DNA of 64,000 nt from Akkermansia muciniphila (GTDB taxonomy: Bacteria > Verrucomicrobiota > Verrucomicrobiia > Verrucomicrobiales > Akkermansiaceae): contig CAMDCV010000007.1 in NCBI GenBank assembly GCA_945890645.1, positions 58,470 to 122,469 of the forward strand, in the 5' to 3' direction. The translations under genes were made by a program, and so were the position numbers. The notes beneath the pieces are model-generated. The model was not told the origin of the DNA, searched no databases, and saw only the letters and a list, made by a program, of their open reading frames with translations. Shown here one piece after another: positions 43,806-53,119 of this stretch. The stretch's first letter is position 1. Every line of letters begins with the position of its first letter.

Positions 43806-45392
43806 ATGCGCGTCGTGAGCGACCCTCTCAATCCCAACCAACGTCTTCTTTCCGCCTTGGATCTTGGCCCCTCGTGGGCACGTGATGCCGTACCACGCCC
43901 TGCCAGCCGCCCTAATAAAGCTGCAGAACCTGCGGCTCTTGATGTCAGAGCACCGCGTCGTGCCGATGACCGTCGCGATCGAGGTTTTGCTCCGCGTCGC
44001 GATGAACGCTCTTCGCGAGATGACCGTCGTGGTCCGCCGCGCGGTGCATCCCAGGATCGTCGCTTTGCACCTCCTACGCCGGAAGTCATCATCGCACCAG
44101 CCGCCGGCGTTAAAGTTCTAATCGAGCCCAATACGGACGCACTGCATCTCATTGCCAAAGAAGTCACCCACGTCGCTCGTGTTTACTCGCTGTTCGATAT
44201 CGCGAAAACTTTGATGAGCCAACGCGAGCGTTTTCATGGGATTTTCACGGTCGATGAATCAAAGTCACCACTCTATTACGGACATCGCGATCACTCGCTG
44301 TGGCTGACCAAAGAAGAAGCCGTACAACATTTCTGGAAAGCAGAATGGCGCGGCGATTTGTATGAAGAAGAAGAGGTCGAGATCGATGGACCAGCCGGAA
44401 ATTTCCAAGTCGTTGCCAAGTGTGGACTTTCAGGAAAAGTGTTAGGTCCACCGAACTACCACGCCTACCAATCGACGATACGCCAAGTCCATCGTGAATC
44501 TTTTTCCGATATGCCCTTTGATCGCTATGCAGCCCGCATCGTAACGGAGCGCAGCGAAGAGGCTGTGCAAGCATGGTTGCATACGATGAAAACCAAACTG
44601 CGGTGGAAACCCGTAGGCCAAGAGGAAACCGTTTGGTTAGAAGACCGCAGTGCGGTGGAGCAGCATTTCCTCAATAATCGTTTTCCGGAAATGTATGTGG
44701 CGACTCATAAGGTCGAAATACCCGCGAACACTCCGGTGAAGTATTTTTCTCCCAGCCTTCTGGTCAGCTTCAAAAATGCGGCTCGTCATGCCGGCAGCCA
44801 CCCCGCGATCATCATTCCCACGGTTTGCACGCTATTGGAAAAGGAACACCTGCCCGTGTTCAAAAAACAAGGCAAGCTGTATGCAGGACCATCCCGTCCG
44901 CATCCGATTCCGGAAGAGACAACCTTCGCCGATCGCATGGAAAAAATTGTTTCGTGGATGCGCGAAAATCCCGAAACCAAATTGGCCAAACTTTGGAAAG
45001 CCGTTTTGCCCGAGGGCGAAAACGACCCATCTTCCGAGTGGCTTGCGGATCTTTATTGGCTGTTGTCACAGGGCCACTTGTTGCTATTTGCTGATGACAC
45101 TCTCATCCTACCCTTGCGGCGCAAAGCAGAGGCACCCGCACCGGCAGCGGAGAAAACCCCCAAGACCAAAGAGGCCAAACCGCGCAAACGCAAGCCGAAG
45201 AAGCGTCGCAAGCCGCTGTTGTTGGTGATTGAAAAACGTGTGTCAGATCTTCCACCGGTGCTGCGCAAGCGACTACAAGGCTTTGACCGCACCATCAGCC
45301 ACCGCCTGCGATTGAAAGCGCAGTTCCGCAAATTGGGTCATACTGCTGATGACTCCATTGACGCCGCGGAAAATGATGCTACCGATGAATAA
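43806..45392 (+). CDS. Uncharacterised 528-residue protein with basic tails
   Basis: I do not recognise this protein. Residues ~30-90 are disordered and very rich in Arg, Asp and Pro (DDRRDRGFAPRRDERSSRDD), a composition seen in nucleic-acid-binding proteins. The central part (residues ~95-430) is a folded, soluble region with no known motif. Near residue 460 there is a strongly basic stretch (KPRKRKPKKRRK), and the C-terminus is acidic. RNA or ribosome binding is plausible from composition alone. It is followed four bases later by ppnP. It could be a lineage-specific protein. Confidence 0.65.
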   Translation: MRVVSDPLNPNQRLLSALDLGPSWARDAVPRPASRPNKAAEPAALDVRAPRRADDRRDRGFAPRRDERSSRDDRRGPPRGASQDRRFAPPTPEVIIAPAAGVKVLIEPNTDALHLIAKEVTHVARVYSLFDIAKTLMSQRERFHGIFTVDESKSPLYYGHRDHSLWLTKEEAVQHFWKAEWRGDLYEEEEVEIDGPAGNFQVVAKCGLSGKVLGPPNYHAYQSTIRQVHRESFSDMPFDRYAARIVTERSEEAVQAWLHTMKTKLRWKPVGQEETVWLEDRSAVEQHFLNNRFPEMYVATHKVEIPANTPVKYFSPSLLVSFKNAARHAGSHPAIIIPTVCTLLEKEHLPVFKKQGKLYAGPSRPHPIPEETTFADRMEKIVSWMRENPETKLAKLWKAVLPEGENDPSSEWLADLYWLLSQGHLLLFADDTLILPLRRKAEAPAPAAEKTPKTKEAKPRKRKPKKRRKPLLLVIEKRVSDLPPVLRKRLQGFDRTISHRLRLKAQFRKLGHTADDSIDAAENDATDE

Positions 45393-45396
45393 TCTC

Positions 45397-45723
45397 ATGA
45401 GTTCACCAACTTCCTTCACAGCAGTCACCGTTGACACCAAAGCGAACGTTTATTTCGACGGCAAAGTCGTCTCTCACTCCGTTCACTTTTCCGATGGTTC
45501 CAAAAAAACGCTTGGTCTAATCTACCCCGGAGAATACCACTTCGGCACCGCGGCCGCCGAGCGCATGGAAATTGTAGCGGGGTCTTGCGAAGTCACACTC
45601 GATGATTGTGAGGACATTGTGCACTACGGCGAAGGCACGGCCTTCGATGTCCCTGCCAACAGCGGCTTTACGATCGCTGTCGGCGAGGGAATCTGCGAGT
45701 ATGTCTGCTCGTTTTTGAGCTGA
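45397..45723 (+). CDS. ppnP: Pyrimidine/purine nucleoside phosphorylase (PpnP, DUF1255)
   Basis: The 108-residue cupin-like protein carries the family features ANVYFDGKVVSHSVHF, IYPGEYHFGTAAAERMEIV and FDVPANSGFTI. PpnP splits several nucleosides with phosphate. The ATG at 45397 gives the normal length; Mets upstream would overlap the previous gene. The stop abuts the stop of the convergent reductase gene without any gap. Confidence 0.87.
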   Translation: MSSPTSFTAVTVDTKANVYFDGKVVSHSVHFSDGSKKTLGLIYPGEYHFGTAAAERMEIVAGSCEVTLDDCEDIVHYGEGTAFDVPANSGFTIAVGEGICEYVCSFLS

Positions 45724-46839
45724 TCACCAGTCTTGCCCGACACCGTAACGGGCGCCGATTTCCAGCAACTCCTCACGCATCGGCCACTCGTCTGCGCGTT
45801 CGCTGATGCTGTGTCGCTTGCTCGCGCCTTTCAGCATCATGCATCCTGTATTGTCACCGATGCGTCGCACTTCGTCCACTTCCTCCGCTGTGAGGCGAAT
45901 GTCGGGGAGCGGAACGAACTCACGAATCTTGTCTTCGATCGGACGTTTGTCGTCGCCCGTTTCTTGCAAAAATGTCGGCACTACCGAATGAACGGCAGGT
46001 TGTGAGAGATTCCAAATCGCCGCGAACTGCAGCATCGTGAGTCCGTATTTCTCAGCGATAGGACGCATTTTCTCCATCTTCTCGATGCCGTGTTTAACCC
46101 AACCAGCGGGACGGTAGGTGCGGTGATCCCCAGGCTTAAACTCATGGTCCTCGCTGAATTCATCCGTGAAAACGCCCCCGTAATCGACTACCCGTGTCAG
46201 AACTTTGACGCCATTTTTTTGATAAGCATCCAAGGCCAATCCGACGGGCCACGGTTCCAGTGGGTTGAGAATGACCATGGTCCAATCGATCAGGCCTTTG
46301 TATTTTTCGATGTTGTGAATGGTATCAAGCGTAAATCCATTCGCCGGTCCGGGCGCGGTGCCAAGCATTTTCGATAGCCCTTCGTCCTTCAGCGCGCGCA
46401 TGCCATTCCATACAGCATCATTGGTGTAGCCGATTTCGTCAGGATTGTGCAGCATCACCAAATCAAAATAGGAAGTGCGGCAACGTTCTAACGATTTTTC
46501 GCATGCCATGCGCAGATAACTTTCATATTGATCAGGACCACGCAGTGTGGGATCGGTGAAGCGCGGGTAACCCGTGTTCCCCTTGCGCTGACCTTCGTAA
46601 AAATCATGTCCGATCATGCCTACCAAGCAATAGGTGGAGCGATCGACACCCTCGAGTGCCTGTCCAAGAAGATCATCCGCACGGCCATTGCCATAAACAT
46701 CCGCGGTCACAAAAGTGCGGAAACCCGAGTCATAGGCTAACCGCAGCGATTGCACGAATCGCTCTTCCGTGAGCATTTCACCATAATGCATGAATCGCCC
46801 GCCACTCCATGTTCCGTATGCTTCTTGAGTCAGTTCCAT
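45724..46839 (-). CDS. Aldo/keto reductase family protein
   Basis: The TIM-barrel signatures ADVYGNGRADDLLGQAL (Asp and Tyr of the tetrad) and YFDLVMLHNPDEIGYTN (His) are present, and the C-terminal half follows the family. Where most members have a catalytic Lys at the end of the next strand, this one reads YCLVGMIGHD, so the Lys may be missing. At 371 residues it is longer than average. The ATG at 46839 is preferred over an in-frame Met eight codons upstream. Substrate unknown. Confidence 0.82.
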   Translation of the reverse strand: MELTQEAYGTWSGGRFMHYGEMLTEERFVQSLRLAYDSGFRTFVTADVYGNGRADDLLGQALEGVDRSTYCLVGMIGHDFYEGQRKGNTGYPRFTDPTLRGPDQYESYLRMACEKSLERCRTSYFDLVMLHNPDEIGYTNDAVWNGMRALKDEGLSKMLGTAPGPANGFTLDTIHNIEKYKGLIDWTMVILNPLEPWPVGLALDAYQKNGVKVLTRVVDYGGVFTDEFSEDHEFKPGDHRTYRPAGWVKHGIEKMEKMRPIAEKYGLTMLQFAAIWNLSQPAVHSVVPTFLQETGDDKRPIEDKIREFVPLPDIRLTAEEVDEVRRIGDNTGCMMLKGASKRHSISERADEWPMREELLEIGARYGVGQDW

Positions 46840-46962
46840 TGTGTTTGTTTCGAGGTTGAACAAGGACTTTCATAACCCAATTTCCCCAAACGTCAAAGCA
46901 AAGCAAAATCTGGTCACTAAACGCAAAAATCCGCCAACCTTGGGCAATTTCCATTTTTCGGC

Positions 46963-46991
46963 TTTCTGCCAAGGCTTACGGCGATTAGGCT
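46963..46991 (+). promoter_or_regulatory. Promoter of dgt, leaderless spacing
   Basis: TTCTGC (46963-46968), 17 bases and TAGGCT (46986-46991), six bases before the ATG at 46998. The -35 box is weak. Confidence 0.45.
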
Positions 46992-46997
46992 GCACCC

Positions 46998-48290
46998 ATG
47001 CAAAACACGTTTTACAACGAGTGGGATCGCGAACGAATGTCGGGCAAGACAGACGAAAACGATTACCGTTCCGCGTTTCAAATCGATCGCGACCGCGTAT
47101 TGCACACCCCGACTTTCCGACGCTTGCAAAATAAAACGCAGGTCTTTTGGAGTGGTGAGTATGATTTCTACCGCACCCGCCTTACCCATTCGTTAGAGGT
47201 AGCACAGATCGGTCGAGCAATCTGTCACTGGCTGCAATCCCGTGAAGAGGGTCCTTTGCAACCCGACTACTTCATCGACCCCGATCTCGTTGAAGCAGCG
47301 TGTTTGTCACACGATCTCGGTCACCCGCCCTTCGGCCATGCCGGCGAACGAACACTCAATTTTCTCATGCGTGACCACGGTGGTTTCGAAGGCAACGCGC
47401 AAACATTGCGCATTCTCACCGAGAGGATTTTTTCGGCCAAACGCAGTGGCATGGACCCGAGTCGCGCTTTTCTCGACAGCATCCTAAAATACAAATCTCT
47501 CTGGACGGAACTCAAGGGCGCAAGCGGCGCAAATCCGAAAAATCATTTTCTCTACGACAACCAACATCCCCTTCTCGACTGGGCTATGGGCGGTCACGAC
47601 TTTCCGTTAGAATTGCCAGCAGGTAAGGCACGCGATGGCTTTAAATCGATCGAATGCCAAATCATGGATTGGGCCGATGACACCGCCTATTCACTCAATG
47701 ACATATCCGATAGCGTGCGCGCAGGATTTCTCACCACCGACAAAATCCACCAATGGGCGGAACGCAACAACATCGTTTGTGAAGTCGGAGGCAGCCTCGA
47801 AAAATTGATGCAGGCGATTCGCACTGGCAAGGTGGATCCTTTCATCGGCAAGCGCATCGGCCGCTACATCCAGTCCACGCATTTACGCGAGTGCCTCAAT
47901 TTCCTCACACATCAGAGCAAACGGTACCGCTATGAGTTGGTGGTGGATGAAGAAGTGCGACAAGAATCCGAATTGTTCAAAAAGCTCGCATTCGAAGTGG
48001 TGTTTCTCTCGCCGCAACTGAAACAACTCGAGCATAAAGGCAATCACATGTTGCACGCGTTGTGGGATCTGTTAGAAAAACGCTACATCGCACCGGGTCA
48101 CATCGACGGTCAAAATTTTCAAATTCTCAGTGCCGACACCGCTTCGGAGATCGATCAAGCGACCGACCCCGCCAGCAAGGCGCGCTTGATTTGCGACTTC
48201 CTTGCTGGCATGACAGATGGTTACGCCTCGCGCATGTATAAACGGCTGTTCCTGCCAGATTTCGGTTCGATCCACGACTTGATCGGCTGA
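46998..48290 (+). CDS. dgt: Deoxyguanosinetriphosphate triphosphohydrolase
   Basis: The HD-domain residues are in RTRLTHSLEVAQIGRAI, CLSHDLGHPPFGHAGE and MDWADDTAYSLNDI. The N-terminal FQIDRDRVLHTPTFRRLQNKT is diagnostic of dGTPase. The 430-residue enzyme converts dGTP to deoxyguanosine and triphosphate, affecting nucleotide pools and, in E. coli, resistance to some phages. It converges on the long DUF6600 gene with an 18-base gap. Confidence 0.92.
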   Translation: MQNTFYNEWDRERMSGKTDENDYRSAFQIDRDRVLHTPTFRRLQNKTQVFWSGEYDFYRTRLTHSLEVAQIGRAICHWLQSREEGPLQPDYFIDPDLVEAACLSHDLGHPPFGHAGERTLNFLMRDHGGFEGNAQTLRILTERIFSAKRSGMDPSRAFLDSILKYKSLWTELKGASGANPKNHFLYDNQHPLLDWAMGGHDFPLELPAGKARDGFKSIECQIMDWADDTAYSLNDISDSVRAGFLTTDKIHQWAERNNIVCEVGGSLEKLMQAIRTGKVDPFIGKRIGRYIQSTHLRECLNFLTHQSKRYRYELVVDEEVRQESELFKKLAFEVVFLSPQLKQLEHKGNHMLHALWDLLEKRYIAPGHIDGQNFQILSADTASEIDQATDPASKARLICDFLAGMTDGYASRMYKRLFLPDFGSIHDLIG

Positions 48291-48307
48291 AACATAGCAA
48301 AGTAAAT

Positions 48308-51007
48308 TCAGCGGCGATCTCGCGAGCTTCTGCCTTGGTTTTCCTGATTCTGTTGTTGCTGGCGATTCGATTCTTCTTGTCGACGTGATTGTTCCTGGGC
48401 TTCACGGGCGGCTTCCTGCTGCTGGCGCATTTGCTCGCGACGCGATTGCTCTTGAGCTTCGCGCATCTGCTCTTGACGGGCTTGTTCCTGGGCTTCGCGC
48501 ATTTGCTGTTGACGAGCTTGCTCTTGTGCGGCTCGCGCGGCTTCTTGTTGCTGTTGCATTTGCTCGCGACGCGATTGTTCTTGGGCTTCCCGCATCTGTG
48601 CTTGACGGGCCTGCTCTTGCGCGGCACGAGCCGCTTCTTGTTGTTGCTGCATTTGTTCGCGACGCGATTGCTCTTGAGCTTCGCGCATCTGCACTTGACG
48701 AGCTTGCTCCTGCGCGGCACGAGCGGCCTCTTGCTGTTGTTGCATTTGAGCGCGACGCGACTGTTCCTGTGCTTCACGCATTTGCTCCTGACGAGCCTGC
48801 TCTTGTTCTGCGCGAGCCGACTCTTGCTGTTGGCGCATCTGATCCTGTTTTTGTTTTTCCTGCGCTTCACGAGCTGCTTCCTGCTGTTGCATTTCCGCTT
48901 GCGTGCGCAGAGCTTTCTCCTGCTCCTGACGAATTTCCGCTTGTTCCTGCTGCTGTTTTTTCAACTGTCTCTGCTGTTCTTCCAGCATCCGCTGCTGGGA
49001 TTCGCGGCCTTTTTCTTCAAGTTCTCCTTGCTGCTTGGCTGCTTTTTCCGCTTCTTGTGCCGCTTTTTGCTCGGCCTCGCGTCGGCTTTCCTGCTCCTGA
49101 CGCTCACGTTGTTGCTCACGCATCGTATTTTGTTGCGACGCTTGTTGCTGCTGTTCTTGAGCGCGTGCTGCTTTTTCTTGCTCTTCGCGCACCGCACGTT
49201 GTTGCTTTTCTTGATCCTGACGTTGGCGAGCTTCTTCGAATTGACGAGTACGGTCGCTGCGATCCGTGGATTCCTCGCGATCGCGTTTGTCGGGCTGATT
49301 TTCGGCATCCCGTTTCGGCATTTCAGTCACGGGTGGTTGACGGTCAATGGCGGGTTTTTGCTCAGCACCTTGTCCCGACACAACGTCGGTCGGACGATCA
49401 GGACGCTGCGGGCGATCTTCCCCGCGGTTATCCGAAGGCTTCTGATCGGGGCGCGATTCTTTGGTAGGGTCGGTCATCACTCCGGGCTGTTCAGGGCGCT
49501 GCTCACGATCGCCGGGTTCACGGTTGGAATCCTGCGGGCGTTGGAAATCCCCTCTTTCCTTATCTTTGTCGCGAGCGTTTTCCCGATCATTGGGTTTGTC
49601 GCGGTCGTTCCCTTGATCCCGATCATTGTCTCTGCGATCCGGATTCACCGACTCCAGCGTCGTGGCTAACTCATCGCGTTGACGAGAAATTTTTTCTTCT
49701 AACGCAATGCGCTGGGTCATTTTTTGAGCCAGTCCTCCGCGCATGGATTCCTCCGCGTGCTCACGATCTCGATTGCGTTCACTGATGAAACGATCACGTA
49801 ATCTTGGCTCGAATGATCTCTCGCGAATCACTTCATCTTGCAGAGGATTGTTATCGTAAGTACGAGGGCGCAGCGCACCATTCCATGGCACATTGAAGTT
49901 GGGCGCATGGATGCTAAGACGATCACCCTGTCTCGAAGCATATCGCAGTGGGTCGCGCGAACTAGGCGGACGGTTTTCAAAATCACAATGATAGCGAGTC
50001 AATTGACGACCCGCATGACGTGAGGCATAGTCGTAGGAAATCCCCTCACAATACACGCGGCGGTTGCTCCAGCGATAGCCACCGACATAATTGGTTTGTT
50101 GATAGATACGAATGCAATCGTTACTGGAAAACACGGCACTGATGATCGAGCTGCCAAAAGAGTTCACGCGCACAAAACTGAAGCAACGGGGGCTAATGCC
50201 TGATGAGTTACCATAATTGCTGCTCCAATCATTGCCTCTCCAATAGAGTGACTCCGGTGGTAATGGTGCCCAGCCGACATAATCGCCGCCGGATTTCCAA
50301 CACACCCATGCCGGTGCCCATTCATTGCCGGGGACCCAGCACCAACCCGTATTGCGCAATAGCACCCAGCGTCCGTAGTGGTAAGTCGCCCATCCGAATG
50401 GTTCATTAGACACCCAGGTCCATCCGTAATCGGTGTGTGCCCAGCTACCGTTTGTGTAGGGGCGCCAGTCTCGATTGCTGACATAGACTGAAGGGCGCCA
50501 AACATAGCCGTAATCCGGCGATTGCAACCACGAGCCATGACCTGATAAACGATCATAAAAAACACTGTAGTCGTAATCCCCCAACGCTGACACGGGAGTT
50601 TGCGTAACGGTCACAGGTGCGGGACGATAGGGTTGTTGACCGACCGATTGCGCGGGCTGGGGCGGTGGTGGTGTGGCAGCGGCGCTGGCCTGTGCTTCGG
50701 CATCTGCCGCACGTTGTTCCGCAAGTGCCGTTCGCTCTTTTTGCAGAGCCAGTTCATCATCGCTTAGGCGTTTGCCTTGATCTGCTAGAGCATCACGCTG
50801 CATGCGCAATTCCTCGCGCTCCATGGCAAGACGCTCCAACTCGATCTCTCGACGCAATTTTTCTTCTTGCTTCTCCATGCTGCGTAATTCCGCGGCAAGT
50901 TCGTTAGCTTTTTGTGCTTCGGAAGTATCAGTAGAGGTCTCGACAGGTTTTTTAGAACATGAAGAAACGGCTAGCACCATAGCGAGGGAAACGTGGGTAA
51001 TTTTCAT
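48308..51007 (-). CDS. DUF6600 lipoprotein with long Q/E/R-rich repetitive tail
   Basis: An N-terminal lipobox signal (MVLAVSSCSKK) is followed by a charged coiled coil (residues ~25-95). Then comes a Trp/Tyr/Gly-rich domain near 140-270 with the DUF6600 repeats (YGYVWRP, DWRPYTNGSWAHTDYGWTWV, EPFGWATYHYGRW). The remaining ~500 residues are highly charged and end in a very long Gln/Glu/Arg/Ala coiled-coil region with a 31-residue tandem repeat. The protein is probably an envelope-anchored fibrous spacer. It is oriented against dgt and has no close same-strand neighbour. Confidence 0.75.
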   Translation of the reverse strand: MKITHVSLAMVLAVSSCSKKPVETSTDTSEAQKANELAAELRSMEKQEEKLRREIELERLAMEREELRMQRDALADQGKRLSDDELALQKERTALAEQRAADAEAQASAAATPPPPQPAQSVGQQPYRPAPVTVTQTPVSALGDYDYSVFYDRLSGHGSWLQSPDYGYVWRPSVYVSNRDWRPYTNGSWAHTDYGWTWVSNEPFGWATYHYGRWVLLRNTGWCWVPGNEWAPAWVCWKSGGDYVGWAPLPPESLYWRGNDWSSNYGNSSGISPRCFSFVRVNSFGSSIISAVFSSNDCIRIYQQTNYVGGYRWSNRRVYCEGISYDYASRHAGRQLTRYHCDFENRPPSSRDPLRYASRQGDRLSIHAPNFNVPWNGALRPRTYDNNPLQDEVIRERSFEPRLRDRFISERNRDREHAEESMRGGLAQKMTQRIALEEKISRQRDELATTLESVNPDRRDNDRDQGNDRDKPNDRENARDKDKERGDFQRPQDSNREPGDREQRPEQPGVMTDPTKESRPDQKPSDNRGEDRPQRPDRPTDVVSGQGAEQKPAIDRQPPVTEMPKRDAENQPDKRDREESTDRSDRTRQFEEARQRQDQEKQQRAVREEQEKAARAQEQQQQASQQNTMREQQRERQEQESRREAEQKAAQEAEKAAKQQGELEEKGRESQQRMLEEQQRQLKKQQQEQAEIRQEQEKALRTQAEMQQQEAAREAQEKQKQDQMRQQQESARAEQEQARQEQMREAQEQSRRAQMQQQQEAARAAQEQARQVQMREAQEQSRREQMQQQQEAARAAQEQARQAQMREAQEQSRREQMQQQQEAARAAQEQARQQQMREAQEQARQEQMREAQEQSRREQMRQQQEAAREAQEQSRRQEESNRQQQQNQENQGRSSRDRR
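48435..48795 (-). repeat. 93-bp tandem repeat in the DUF6600 gene
   Basis: Copies of a 31-codon unit (QEQSRREQM, then QQQQEAARAAQEQARQ, then QMREA) repeat with 93-bp spacing; one interval is 129 bp owing to an extra 12-codon block. The copies are near-identical in DNA, which suggests expansion by slippage or recombination. Flanking partial copies extend further on both sides. Confidence 0.8.
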
Positions 51008-51123
51008 ATCAAAGGAGGTAGGTCCCTAGCGTGAGACGCTTTCATGCAAAGTTTATTCATGGTCATTTTAAAATGCAATATTGGTGAGAAAAGTGAGACA
51101 TTCTGCATTTCCCAGATGCCTTC

Positions 51124-51151
51124 TTGACCCACGCTACAAGTTCGCTAGGAT
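51124..51151 (+). promoter_or_regulatory. Promoter of the PotD-like gene, leaderless spacing
   Basis: TTGACC (51124-51129), 16 bases ending in TTCGC, TAGGAT (51146-51151), six bases, ATG at 51158. Confidence 0.65.
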
Positions 51152-51157
51152 GCTTTC

Positions 51158-52198
51158 ATGCATCGACGCACATTTCTCCGCCACAGTTCGGTCGCACTCG
51201 CGGCCTCAGCTCTTGCCGCCTGCTCGTCAAAGTCAAAGCCGCAACTCCACGTCTTTACATGGTCGGACTACCTCGACCCCGCCCTGCAACAAAAATTTGA
51301 AGCGCAACACAATTGCACGGTGGTGATCGATACTTACGATTCGAACGAATCCATGTTCGCCAAATTGAAAGGCGGCGCCACTGGCTATGACATCATCGTT
51401 CCCTCGTCCTATATGGTGAAGGCGCTTGTTCGAGAAAATCTGCTTGTCAAATTGGATCTCGGGAAAATCCCACAAAGCAAAAACATCGATGCCGATCATT
51501 TGAAAAAAGCGCTGGACCCCACCATGACGTACTCAGTGCCTTATATGACAGCGCCCACATGCATTGCCTACCTGCAATCCAAACTTGGCGACTGCGAGCC
51601 ATCCTACAAGATTTTTGAAAATCCCGCAGCGAAAGGTCGCGTGACCATGTTGAATGACATGCGTGAGGTCATTGGTGCAGCGCTTTTATCACTCGGTTTT
51701 TCGCTCAATTCAATCAACCCCGTGGAAATCAAACTGGCCACAGAAGTCGCCATCGTGTGGAAAAAGAATATCACCAAGTACGAAAACGAACTCTATAAAA
51801 ACGGCATTGCGTCAGGTGAGTTTTATCTGGTGCAAGGCTATGCGGGCGAATTGCTTACCGTAGCCGATGACAACGAAGACGTCCGCGTCATCGTGCCCAA
51901 AGAAGGAGCCGCCTTCAGTTGTGATGACTTGTGCATCCCTGCCACTGCGCCCCATCCTGACCTCGCCCACGCATGGATTGATTTTCTCTGCGAAGCAAGT
52001 TCGGCCGCTCAGAACATGGAATACATCGGCTACCGCGCTCCGAACACCGCCGCCTACTCCCGTCTGAGCGAAGATTTCCGTGGCAATCCTGTGCTTTTCC
52101 CCTCGGATGAACTGTATGCGAAATGCTCGCCGCTCGATGATCTCGGTGAGAACATCGCTCTTTGGACTGCGGCATGGGATCAGGTCAAATCCGCCTAA
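51158..52198 (+). CDS. PotD-like polyamine-binding lipoprotein
   Basis: The N-terminus combines a Tat-like RRTFLRHSS with a lipobox (SALAACSS). The domain start LHVFTWSDYLDPALQQKFE and the segment YDIIVPSSYMVKALV are typical of PotD/PotF binding proteins of polyamine ABC importers. The 346-residue length is right. No potA, potB or potC is adjacent, so the permease must lie elsewhere or the protein has another role such as sensing. The DUF58 gene follows 17 bases later. Confidence 0.88.
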   Translation: MHRRTFLRHSSVALAASALAACSSKSKPQLHVFTWSDYLDPALQQKFEAQHNCTVVIDTYDSNESMFAKLKGGATGYDIIVPSSYMVKALVRENLLVKLDLGKIPQSKNIDADHLKKALDPTMTYSVPYMTAPTCIAYLQSKLGDCEPSYKIFENPAAKGRVTMLNDMREVIGAALLSLGFSLNSINPVEIKLATEVAIVWKKNITKYENELYKNGIASGEFYLVQGYAGELLTVADDNEDVRVIVPKEGAAFSCDDLCIPATAPHPDLAHAWIDFLCEASSAAQNMEYIGYRAPNTAAYSRLSEDFRGNPVLFPSDELYAKCSPLDDLGENIALWTAAWDQVKSA

Positions 52199-52215
52199 CT
52201 ACTTTTCTACTTCGC

Positions 52216-53109
52216 ATGAGCGCCACCCTGCCCACCAAGGACGAATGTCACATTTGCCACCATCGGGCGATCGCAGCCTCATCTCGTATTCGTTTGCCCC
52301 TGCGTTCGCGCGTTTGGAAAGGCCAAGCAGGTGAATTCGCTGGTGCTGGCACGGGTTCTTCTTTGGACTTTCAGGACCACCGCCTCTATGTGCCAGGCGA
52401 TGACCCGCGCCACATCAACTGGCAAGCGTATGCGCGCACGGGATCTTATTCGATGAAATTGTATCGAGAAGAAGTGCGTCCGGTCGTCGATCTCATTCTC
52501 GACGTCTCCGCCTCAATGTTTTTCGATCCACAAAAAGCGGAGCGCGTCTGTGATTTGTTTTACCTTTGTGTGGAATCGGCAAGGCGCAGTGGAGCGTCAT
52601 TACACGTTCATCTGATTTGCGGCGATGTCACCCGCATGGTGCCTTATGAAGCCATCATTACTCACCAATGGCGCGACATCATTGCGCAATGCGCGCCCAG
52701 TGATCCAAGTATGCCACCGCAAGTGCATCGCATCAGTTTGCGCGCGAATGCCATCCGATTATTGATTTCCGATTTACTCTTCGCTGGAGAACCTGAACCA
52801 ATACTTCGTCCTTTGCAGCAACGTCAGGGCAGCGGCATCCTGTTGGCTCCCTTTCTCCCCACCGAGATGGATCCGGACTGGAGTGGCAACTACGAGATGA
52901 TCGATGCCGAAAAACAATCACATCACCCGCATCGGATCGAGCCCACCACTCTCAAGCGCTACAAGGAAGCATATGTGCATCACTTCGCGCTGTGGAAACA
53001 AGCATCGCAGCGCCAGCAAGTCATCATGGCACGTGTGCCGAGCGTGGTGGATTTGCAAAACGCCCTCCACAGCGAGGCGATTGTGTTAGGTGCGCTTGAA
53101 ACGTATTGA
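52216..53109 (+). CDS. DUF58 domain protein
   Basis: The central motif LDFQDHRLYVPGDDPRHINWQAYARTG, followed by LILDVSASM, identifies DUF58, which has a VWA-like fold and usually works with a MoxR ATPase. Here no moxR neighbour is present. The 297-residue protein has no membrane helix, unlike many relatives, and starts with a Cys/His cluster (CHICHH) that may bind metal. The ATG at 52216 follows the PotD-like stop closely; a frame open into that gene is ignored. Confidence 0.85.
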   Translation: MSATLPTKDECHICHHRAIAASSRIRLPLRSRVWKGQAGEFAGAGTGSSLDFQDHRLYVPGDDPRHINWQAYARTGSYSMKLYREEVRPVVDLILDVSASMFFDPQKAERVCDLFYLCVESARRSGASLHVHLICGDVTRMVPYEAIITHQWRDIIAQCAPSDPSMPPQVHRISLRANAIRLLISDLLFAGEPEPILRPLQQRQGSGILLAPFLPTEMDPDWSGNYEMIDAEKQSHHPHRIEPTTLKRYKEAYVHHFALWKQASQRQQVIMARVPSVVDLQNALHSEAIVLGALETY

Positions 53110-53119
53110 GGTAGTTCTG

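Noticed and set aside
48435..48795. Regularly spaced repeats that could suggest a CRISPR array
   Set aside because: The unit is a multiple of three, lies in frame in a long coding sequence, and the units abut without unique spacers.
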